A stretch of DNA of 20,491 bases from SIG588 sp045599305 (GTDB lineage: Bacteria > Bacillota > Clostridia > Oscillospirales > Acutalibacteraceae). Of the stretch, positions 7,309 through 12,736 are shown one piece after another; the first letter of the stretch is position 1, and each line of letters starts with the position of its first letter. The position numbers were made by a program, and so were the translations under genes. Location of the stretch: positions 1 to 20,491 of the forward strand of contig JAZRVU010000011.1 in NCBI GenBank assembly GCA_045599305.1, written 5' to 3'. The notes beneath the pieces are model-generated. The model made no database searches and had not been told where the DNA came from. It saw nothing but the letters and a program-made list of their open reading frames with translations.

Positions 7309-7734
7309 ATGGGAAAGGTGTGCACGTTTTTCGGCCATCGCGATGCACCGGACAGTGTGCGACCGGCTTTGCACAAGGTCATGACAGAGCTGGTCGAAAA
7401 GCAGGATGTGGACACCTTTTATGTCGGCCAAGAAGGACGATTTGATGCCATGGTAAGGGCAGAATGGAAAGTGTTGGCAGCTGCTTATCCTCACGTTCGC
7501 TGCACCGTGGTGTTGGCCTGTCTGCCGACGGTATTGACGGAGAGCGATATTGCCACATGCTACCCGGAAGAACTGGAAAATGTGCCGCCCCGCTTTACAG
7601 TGGATAGGCGCAACCGGCTGATGGTGGAATGGGCAGATGTGGTTGTGACCTATGTCGGCGGCCCCGGCGGTGCCGCTAAATTCCGGGCGCTTGCGCAGAA
7701 AAAGGGGCGGCTGGTCATTGATCTCTTTGAGTAA
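7309..7734 (+). CDS. SLOG-domain (DUF1273-like) protein
   Basis: The 141-residue product opens with CTFFGHRDAP, the FxGHR motif of SLOG/DUF1273-type Rossmann proteins. It has VDRRNRLMVEWADVVVTYVGGPGGAAKF near the C-terminus (given here only as landmarks around residues 97-124), the predicted ligand-binding region. SLOG proteins are proposed to sense or process nucleotide-type ligands and are frequent in conflict and stress systems; no enzymatic role is established for this one. ATG 7309 is preceded by GGAGAG at eight bases; a GTG at 7300 is less likely. It lies in a small insert, divergent from an XRE regulator, and ends at a hairpin. Confidence 0.8.
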   Translation: MGKVCTFFGHRDAPDSVRPALHKVMTELVEKQDVDTFYVGQEGRFDAMVRAEWKVLAAAYPHVRCTVVLACLPTVLTESDIATCYPEELENVPPRFTVDRRNRLMVEWADVVVTYVGGPGGAAKFRALAQKKGRLVIDLFE

Positions 7735-7760
7735 AACAGGCGCCCATACGGCGCCTGTTT
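7734..7760 (+). terminator. Hairpin ending the SLOG gene
   Basis: An 11-bp perfect stem AAACAGGCGCC/GGCGCCTGTTT (7734-7744 and 7750-7760) with a 5-base loop begins on the stop codon. The T-run is short. Confidence 0.65.
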
Positions 7761-7769
7761 GCAGTTCAA

Positions 7770-7930
7770 TATCCGAATTGTATTTTTTAAAGCAATATAC
7801 TATATGGATAATAGCGGCCGGCCGATCGTGTCGCCGCTTGTGTGCCGACAAATACGGGGATGTGCAGGAAAATGGATGGAGACAGAGTGTCCCGTTTGTA
7901 TTTCCAATTGTATAATATACAATTCGGATA
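7770..7930. repeat. 161-bp MITE-like element with 14-bp perfect inverted ends
   Basis: TATCCGAATTGTAT (7770-7783) and its exact reverse complement (7917-7930) bound a non-coding 161-bp segment. The ends begin and finish with TA, compatible with a TA target duplication as in IS630/mariner-type elements. Further degenerate copies lie inside: ATACTATATGGATA (7797-7810, 11/14 inverted) and TTTCCAATTGTAT (7901-7913). Each end can therefore fold into its own dyad. There is no ORF. It could instead be a cluster of binding sites. Confidence 0.5.
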
Positions 7931-7978
7931 ATAAAAGGCAACCTTGCGCGCCTGCCGTCCGGCATGTTGACCGCTTTG

Positions 7979-9097
7979 TCATTTCCACAGCGGCAGATGC
8001 CCCTGCTTTTGCAGCTGCACCAGCACGGTGACGGCGGGCGGCAGCAGCAGGATGCCTGCGATGCCGGCCACCCGCCAGCCGAGATACAGGCAAAGCAGTC
8101 CCACCGCCGGGGGCAGTCCCACCTTTTCGCTCACCAGGCGCGGCTCCACCACATTGCGGATGAGGGTGATGATAAGATACAGCACCGCCAGCCCCAGCGC
8201 CATGCGCGGAGCGCCGTTCAGCAGCGCGATCACCGCCCACGGGATCAGCACCGTGCCCACCCCCAGCACCGGCAGGATATCCACCACCGCGATCACCGCG
8301 GCGGCGAGCGGTGCGGCGGGCACCCGCAGCAGCCAGAGCCCCGCCGTCAGTTCCCCGAAGGTGAGCAGCATCAGCAGCAGATAGGCGCGGGTCATCTGCC
8401 CGAATGCGCCGCTCAGCATGGTGCGCACGTCCGCGGCCATCGCCCGCCGGTGCGCCGGCAGTTGCCGCCACAAAAAGGCGGTTACCCGGCGGTAGTCCAC
8501 CGTCAGCAGCACCGAGGCCACCGCCCAGATGAAAAAGCCGAACAGGATGCCCGGCAGCCGTCCCGCCGCAAACCGCAGCAGGTCACCCGCCGCCGTGCCC
8601 ACCCATTCCCGCAGCCGCTCGCCGCCCTGCGCCCACAGGTCGCCGAAAGCGGCCTGCAGCGCCGCCTGCGTGTCGGGGGAAAAGCGGGCGGTCAGCCGGC
8701 CGAGGAGGCCGCGCAGTGCCTCTGCCGCTCCCGAAACGGTGGCCGTCACCTCCGCCACTGCCTGCTCGTTGCCCAGAAACCGCACCGCCGTCCGCCACCC
8801 CCACCAGCCTGCCGCACCGATCAGCGCGGTCAGCGCCAGTACCGGCAGCACCACCAGCACCCCCGAAAGAAATCCGCGCGGGGCACGGGTGCGGGCGGTC
8901 AGCCAGCGGATGGGGCGCTGCAGCAGGGCGGCGGTGAGGAACGCCGCCACAAAGGGCAGCAGAAAGCGGGCGGTCAGCCACACGGCGGCCGCCGCCAATG
9001 CGCAAAGCGTCAGCAGATAAAAGAGATTGATCAAAAATTGCCCCCGCCGTGCGGCGTGGGACGGGTCAAAAAAGCCCCTGAGCGGTCTTGCGGGCAT
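7979..9097 (-). CDS. ytvI: AI-2E/PerM-family permease, YtvI-type sporulation membrane protein
   Basis: The 372-residue product is close to the usual YtvI length. It has paired hydrophobic helices near the N-terminus (about 23-60), a soluble middle region (about 105-190) and a C-terminal helical bundle with DILPVLGVGTVLIPWA, RNVVEPRLVSEKVGLPP and the final GIAGILLLPP. These are hallmarks of AI-2E/PerM exporters and of the YtvI subgroup. ATG is preceded by GGAGGTG. It lies divergent from spoVAC. Transported substrate and exact sporulation role are unknown. Its last 115 bases are duplicated at 6692-6806, so its 3' end was probably exchanged or retained when the neighbouring module was inserted. 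The symbol is moderately certain. Confidence 0.82.
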   Translation of the reverse strand: MPARPLRGFFDPSHAARRGQFLINLFYLLTLCALAAAAVWLTARFLLPFVAAFLTAALLQRPIRWLTARTRAPRGFLSGVLVVLPVLALTALIGAAGWWGWRTAVRFLGNEQAVAEVTATVSGAAEALRGLLGRLTARFSPDTQAALQAAFGDLWAQGGERLREWVGTAAGDLLRFAAGRLPGILFGFFIWAVASVLLTVDYRRVTAFLWRQLPAHRRAMAADVRTMLSGAFGQMTRAYLLLMLLTFGELTAGLWLLRVPAAPLAAAVIAVVDILPVLGVGTVLIPWAVIALLNGAPRMALGLAVLYLIITLIRNVVEPRLVSEKVGLPPAVGLLCLYLGWRVAGIAGILLLPPAVTVLVQLQKQGHLPLWK

Positions 9098-9146
9098 CCC
9101 GTCACCTCCACATCTCCAGTATAGGCCGCCCGCCGCGCAAAAATGC

Positions 9147-9175
9147 GCATAATATCGCCGGCATATCGCATACTA
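9147..9175 (+). promoter_or_regulatory. Sigma-G-like promoter of spoVAC
   Basis: GCATA (9147-9151), 17 bases, then CATACTA (9169-9175) fits the B. subtilis sigma-G consensus (GHATR and CATWHTA) at every position. The start codon is 20 bases further on. Confidence 0.75.
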
Positions 9176-9195
9176 CCGGAAAAGGGGGGATCATC

Positions 9196-9639
9196 TTGAA
9201 GGTGACCAAACGTGAATACGATGCGATGAGCAAAAAAGCGGCCCCGCCCTCGCCGGTGCTGGGCAACTGTCTGAAAGCTTTTCTGGTGGGCGGGCTGATC
9301 TGTACACTGGGGCAGGTGATCGTGTCGCTGGCGCTGTCCGGCGGCCTCACCATGCGCGACGCCCGCACCCTGTGCTGCATGGGGCTGATCGCGCTGAGCA
9401 TCCTGCTCACCGGGCTCAATGTCTATGACGATATCGCCCGCTTTGCCGGCGCAGGCACGCTGGTGCCCATCACCGGCTTTGCCAATTCCATCGCCTCGCC
9501 CGCCATGGAGTTCAAAACGGAGGGCTTCGTGCTGGGGCTGGGTGCCAAGATGTTCGTCATCGCGGGGCCGGTGCTGGTCTACGGTACCGTGGCCAGCGTG
9601 CTCTACGGCCTTGTCTGGTGGGTCATAGGGATGTTCTGA
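9196..9639 (+). CDS. spoVAC: Stage V sporulation protein AC
   Basis: The 147-residue product begins at TTG 9196, behind AAAGGGGGGA with five bases spacing. It carries SpoVAC signatures: KAFLVGGLICTLGQ near residue 28, LTGLNVYDDIARFAGAGT in the centre, VPITGFANSIASPAMEFKTEG, and a last GLGAKMFVIAGPVLVYG. SpoVAC is an inner-membrane channel component that moves dipicolinic acid into, and later out of, the spore core. A sigma-G-like promoter precedes it, as expected for forespore expression. The usual spoVAC-AD-AE order is broken: an antisense gene separates it from spoVAD and no spoVAE is present. Confidence 0.93.
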   Translation: MKVTKREYDAMSKKAAPPSPVLGNCLKAFLVGGLICTLGQVIVSLALSGGLTMRDARTLCCMGLIALSILLTGLNVYDDIARFAGAGTLVPITGFANSIASPAMEFKTEGFVLGLGAKMFVIAGPVLVYGTVASVLYGLVWWVIGMF

Positions 9640-9640
9640 A

Positions 9641-9674
9641 AAAGGGCCGGCATACGACAGTATGCCGGCCCTTT
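9641..9674. terminator. Bidirectional terminator between spoVAC and the antisense gene
   Basis: A perfect 15-bp stem AAAGGGCCGGCATAC/GTATGCCGGCCCTTT (9641-9655 and 9660-9674) with a 4-base loop starts two bases after the spoVAC stop. The minus strand runs into TTTTTC, so it serves both convergent genes. Confidence 0.85.
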
Positions 9675-9685
9675 CGGTGACGGTT

Positions 9686-10051
9686 TCAGTATTCCCGATG
9701 TACGGTGGCGGCCAGGAAGAGAAGCAGCACGAACACCAGCAGCGAAAGCGCGAACAGCACGTGGCTGACAGTGCGGGCGGCGGTGCTGCCGCAGCGGATC
9801 AGGCTGACGACGGCGGCAACGATCGAGGCCACCGTCAGTGCCAGCGACAGGAAGATCAGCAGCGGCGGATAGCAGGCGGATATGTTTTGTGCCATGCTGT
9901 AGGTGTGGCGGATCCGGTCGATGAGGACTACTTCGCCGGTCTCGCTGATCTGGTTCGGCAGGTACGCCGTCTCGTGAAAGAGCGGAAGAAACCATGCCGG
10001 CAGTAGGGCGGCATCGATCACGATCTTGACGATCTCAAACAGGATACCCAT
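9686..10051 (-). CDS. Small membrane protein of unknown function
   Basis: The 121-residue product has hydrophobic segments at about 5-24, 63-88 and 94-115 and a short polar loop (about 30-55) between the first two. No family is recognised. The ATG at 10049-10051 follows AAGGAGG at eight bases, and a sigma-A-type promoter is visible upstream, so it is very likely a real gene. It is antisense to and lodged between spoVAC and spoVAD. Whether it is expressed in vegetative cells, as the promoter suggests, or is linked to sporulation cannot be said. Confidence 0.75.
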   Translation of the reverse strand: MGILFEIVKIVIDAALLPAWFLPLFHETAYLPNQISETGEVVLIDRIRHTYSMAQNISACYPPLLIFLSLALTVASIVAAVVSLIRCGSTAARTVSHVLFALSLLVFVLLLFLAATVHREY

Positions 10052-10085
10052 GGTGCAGCCTCCTTTTTGATATCTTGATATCTTA

Positions 10086-10114
10086 AGTATATCAGAATAT
10101 CCCGCAAATGGCAA
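10086..10114 (-). promoter_or_regulatory. Sigma-A-type promoter of the small membrane protein gene
   Basis: On the minus strand TTGCCA (10109-10114), 17 bases, then TATACT (10086-10091), 34 bases upstream of the ATG. It lies back to back with the spoVAD promoter. Confidence 0.6.
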
Positions 10115-10117
10115 TAT

Positions 10118-10146
10118 GCATATCGGCCGGGCGGCGGGACATACTG
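10118..10146 (+). promoter_or_regulatory. Sigma-G-like promoter of spoVAD
   Basis: GCATA (10118-10122), 17 bases, then CATACTG (10140-10146). It has the same -35 and spacing as the spoVAC promoter, and only the last -10 base departs from consensus. Confidence 0.65.
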
Positions 10147-10176
10147 AAAAAAAGACACGAAAAAGGGAGAGAGAGT

Positions 10177-11187
10177 ATGCCGGAGAGGGTCGGACGGTAC
10201 ACGGTCGCGCTGAATAATCACCCCACCATTCTGGGGCACGCGGCTGTCGTGGGCAAAAAAGAGGGGGAAGGGCCGCTGGCGCGGTACTTCGACGCCATTT
10301 TCGACGATACCACGCTGGGGGAAAAGACGTGGGAGAAAGCAGAGAGCGCCATGCAGCGTGAGGCGCTCTCCCGCGCGCTGAACAACGCGGGCTTCACCGC
10401 GGCGGAGATCAACTACCTCTTCTGCGGTGATCTGCTCAATCAATGCACCGCCTCCACCTTCGGACTGCGGGAGTTCGGCATCCCCATGTTCGGGCAGTAC
10501 GGCGCCTGTTCCACCATGGCGCAGACGCTGGCCATGGCGGCCATCTTTGTGGACAGCGGCGCGGCCGACCTGTGCGCGGCGGTCACCTCGTCCCATTTCT
10601 GCTCGGCCGAGCGGCAGTTTCGTTTGCCGCTCGAATACGGCGGTCAGCGGCCGCCCGCCGCGCAGTGGACGGCTACCGCCTCCGGCGCGGCCATCGTGGG
10701 GATGGGCGGCAGCGGCGTGCGGGTGGCGCAGGTGTGCGGCGGCCGCATGATGGATCTCGGCGTCACCGACGCCAACAATATGGGCGCGGCCATGGCACCC
10801 GCCGCGGCCGATACGCTGCTGCGCTTTTTCGAGGACACCCACACCGCGCCGGAGGACTACGACCTCATCGTCACCGGCGACCTGTCGCAGGTGGGCAGCG
10901 ACCTGCTGCATCAGCTGCTCGAGCGGGAGGGGATACAGCTTGGCTCCCGCCACGCCGACTGCGGCCTGCTGCTCTATGACCGCAAGCGGCAGGACGTCCA
11001 CGCGGGCGGATCCGGCTGCGGATGCTCGGCCTCGGTGCTGTGCGGCTACCTGCTGGGCAAGCTGGAGCGCCGCGAGATGAAGAGCATGCTCTTCATGGCC
11101 ACCGGTGCGCTGATGTCTCCCACCACCTCCCAGCAGGGGGAATCCATCCCCGGCATCGCCCACCTGCTGCATCTGACGGTGGAATAA
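10177..11187 (+). CDS. spoVAD: Stage V sporulation protein AD
   Basis: The 336-residue product has SpoVAD length and the family's thiolase-like layout. Landmarks are an early GHAAVVGKKEGEGPL, FCGDLLNQ and YGACSTMAQTLAMAA in the first half, TSSHFCSAERQFRLPLEYG in the centre, VTGDLSQVG and a Cys-rich GGSGCGCSASV near the C-terminus. SpoVAD binds dipicolinic acid and works with SpoVAC/AE at the forespore membrane. ATG 10177 follows a GGGAGAGAGAG run. A sigma-G-like promoter precedes it. The gene is intact, but fragments of its 3' half recur at 12564-12673 beyond an AT-rich insert, and the spoVAE gene that normally follows is missing. Confidence 0.93.
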   Translation: MPERVGRYTVALNNHPTILGHAAVVGKKEGEGPLARYFDAIFDDTTLGEKTWEKAESAMQREALSRALNNAGFTAAEINYLFCGDLLNQCTASTFGLREFGIPMFGQYGACSTMAQTLAMAAIFVDSGAADLCAAVTSSHFCSAERQFRLPLEYGGQRPPAAQWTATASGAAIVGMGGSGVRVAQVCGGRMMDLGVTDANNMGAAMAPAAADTLLRFFEDTHTAPEDYDLIVTGDLSQVGSDLLHQLLEREGIQLGSRHADCGLLLYDRKRQDVHAGGSGCGCSASVLCGYLLGKLERREMKSMLFMATGALMSPTTSQQGESIPGIAHLLHLTVE

Positions 11188-11227
11188 CGAAGAACCGCCT
11201 CTTTTTTTGAACTACCGAAATTGTATA

Positions 11228-11269
11228 AAACAACGGGTCGTTGCCAATTGCTGCAACGACCCGTTGTTT
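11228..11269. terminator. Large hairpin at the spoVAD-proximal edge of module 2
   Basis: A 17-bp perfect stem (11228-11244 and 11253-11269) has an 8-base loop. It may end spoVAD transcription or the XRE transcript, but T-runs are short on both sides, so another role, such as a structural end of the module, is possible. The rest of 11270-11432 shows no gene. Confidence 0.5.
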
Positions 11270-11432
11270 GGAATCGGCTTTACCCGGAATCGGGAAAGGC
11301 ACGTTATATTTTTATTATAGTGCACTTTTTAAATTACACATTTATTCAGGCTCTGCTGCGGCAGCGGGGATTGGTCAAATCGGGGAAATAAAGGTGGTAT
11401 AAATACGGAGACTGCTCAAAAGAACGTTTCTG

Positions 11433-11762
11433 TTACGCGCGATTTTCTTCCAAAGAGCGCATTACATTGAGAACGATATTGCGCTCTTTATCGGTCAGTC
11501 GATCAAACTGTTCGGCAAATTCATCTTTGCGATAGTCCCGAGCGCCGCGCATTGTTCCCGTAAGAAGATAGGTCAAATCGCATCGCAGGCAAAGGCATAT
11601 CTTCGACAGCATTTCCAAGTTCGGACGGGTGATTCCCCGCTCAATCTGACTGATATAGCCGACCGAAACCTGTAAATATTCCGCCATCTGCTCCTGCGTG
11701 AGTTTTTGCTGCTTGCGTACTGTTTGTATACGCGCGCCAATCAGCGCAAAATTTATATCCAT
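11433..11762 (-). CDS. XRE-family helix-turn-helix regulator (module 2)
   Basis: The 109-residue product has an N-terminal HTH_3 domain (about residues 8-63: RKQQKLTQEQMAEYLQVSVG, then the recognition helix with YISQIERG). A C-terminal acidic and basic tail (LTDKERNIVLNVMRSLEEN) may support oligomerisation. ATG 11760-11762 follows GAAGAGGTG at six bases; a GTG three codons upstream is less well placed. It is divergent from the membrane ORF, and an inverted repeat lies between them, suggesting self-control and control of the neighbour. It is unlike the module 1 regulator except in the HTH core. Codon use is more A/T-rich than the flanking spoVAD. Confidence 0.87.
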   Translation of the reverse strand: MDINFALIGARIQTVRKQQKLTQEQMAEYLQVSVGYISQIERGITRPNLEMLSKICLCLRCDLTYLLTGTMRGARDYRKDEFAEQFDRLTDKERNIVLNVMRSLEENRA

Positions 11763-11786
11763 TGCTATCACCTCTTCTCTATTTTG

Positions 11787-11842
11787 ATAGCTATTACTAA
11801 AAAAATACAGACAATTATAAATAAATATTTAGTTATAGCTAT
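11787..11842. promoter_or_regulatory. Probable XRE operator (inverted repeat)
   Basis: ATAGCTATTACTAAA (11787-11801) and TTTAGTTATAGCTAT (11828-11842) match in inverted orientation at 14 of 15 positions. Each arm contains the 8-bp palindrome ATAGCTAT. A minus-strand TATAAT (11814-11819) lies between the arms. Binding by the adjacent regulator is inferred. Confidence 0.55.
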
Positions 11843-11890
11843 TGGCTTTTGCGAAAAAAGCGGATATTCTGTCAAAAAGGAGTGGTATAA

Positions 11891-12556
11891 ATGGAGAACA
11901 GTATTCCCCAAGTTACAACAGAGGTGCCAGCCCAATCGTCGAAGTCGTGTTACAATTAATCCAAGTGGGTCGCCGTCGGGCTCAAAACGGGTGGCGTAGT
12001 TTGTGTGATTTTGTCGCTCGTTCTGGTGTTTTTTGTCGACTGGTTTTCACTGAACGGCATACGGCACAAAACATTGCGCGAACTGGATGCGCAAAGAGAG
12101 ATGATGCTAAGAGAGATTTCGTTGGCCGCCTCGGATGAAAGCACCCTCGAAGATCTTCTCGACAGTGAGTTGTTTTCTAGTAAAAAAGATTTGAAAGCAT
12201 TCTCTCGCAAAACCAATTCTGTGATAACAACCATGCTTTCGTGCAAATGGTCCTTGTCGGAACTTTTGGATGTTAGCAGTTGGGCACGGGATAGTATTCA
12301 GCGTTATCAGAATAGCTATACGGAAGAAATTGAATGGTTTTTTCATTTTGATGTTCAGGATATGGTCGACAAAACCGAATCTGCCGTGTTGGGAGTAAAT
12401 TATGGCCTTTGCAAAATCAACGATTGCTGGGTAGGAGGGAATATATACGACGCATTAGTAGATTATTTTAGAGAAGACGATTTTGCAGTAGACCGTTTTG
12501 CATTAGTAGACTGTTGCAACTATAACTTGTGGGAAAACCTCTTCAACTACTTTTGA
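11891..12556 (+). pseudogene. Membrane-anchored protein of unknown function, interrupted by an in-frame TAA
   Basis: An ATG at 11891 behind AAAAAGGAG opens a frame that meets TAA at 11957-11959 after 22 codons (MENSIPQVTTEVPAQSSKSC, then YN). It continues in the same frame to TGA 12554-12556, giving 220 residues plus the stop. After the stop a membrane helix follows (VVCVILSLVLVFFVDWF) and then an acidic, mostly helical soluble part with a Trp- and Asp-rich end. No family is recognised. The good ribosome site before the short first part suggests one original gene with a nonsense change. Restart at GTG 12005 is possible but lacks a clear ribosome site. Codon use is A/T-rich. It could also be a sequencing error. 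Confidence 0.65.
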
Positions 12557-12563
12557 CAGTTGT

Positions 12564-12673
12564 ACCCGCCGTTGCCGCCGATACGCTGCAGCGCTTTTTG
12601 GAGAAATCCACACAATGCCGGAGGAATGTGACGCCTCCGGCATCGCCCACCTGCTGCATCTGACGGTGAAATG
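12564..12673 (+). pseudogene. Decayed remnant of the spoVAD 3' end
   Basis: Bases 12564-12632 align with spoVAD 10797-10863 with a 3-base gain, a 1-base loss and several substitutions. Bases 12634-12673 then align with the gene's last codons, including 32 identical bases (12637-12668 and 11150-11181). About 280 bases between the blocks are missing, and the frame is shifted. Similarity extends just past the stop (GAACCGCC). It cannot encode a working protein. Its position just before the symporter suggests that it marks the original end of spoVAD. Confidence 0.88.
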
Positions 12674-12736
12674 AACCGCCGATATCGCATATCTCACATC
12701 CCTCCTGCGTACGATGGGGCAGGGGGGATGCGTGTT

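Larger units (their letters stand above)
6807..7978. mobile_element. Candidate inserted module 1 (XRE regulator plus SLOG gene)
   Basis: The segment is enclosed by two direct copies of the ytvI 3' end (6692-6806 and 7979-8093). It is richer in A/T between and around its genes than the flanks. It carries a divergent XRE regulator and SLOG-domain gene, and TATCCRAATTGTAT motifs face inward near both edges (6881-6894 and 7917-7930). No integrase or transposase is encoded. That it was inserted is inferred from the duplication; the mechanism is unknown. Confidence 0.55.
11188..12563. mobile_element. Candidate inserted module 2 (XRE regulator plus membrane ORF)
   Basis: The segment lies between intact spoVAD and a decayed copy of the spoVAD 3' end (12564-12673). 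It is AT-rich against GC-rich flanks, holds an XRE regulator divergent from a single cargo ORF, and has TACCGAAATTGTAT (11213-11226, 12/14 to the module 1 motif) at its spoVAD-proximal edge. No recombinase is encoded. Its layout mirrors module 1. Insertion is inferred. Confidence 0.45.

Noticed and set aside
11388..11415. Resemblance of GTGGTATAAAT here to the region before the membrane ORF (11883-11892)
   Set aside because: Only about 11 bases are shared and no frame follows; chance is likely.
11842..11870. A possible plus-strand promoter TTGGCT-N17-TATTCT for the membrane ORF
   Set aside because: Transcription would begin inside the ribosome binding site, so it is not reported as a feature.
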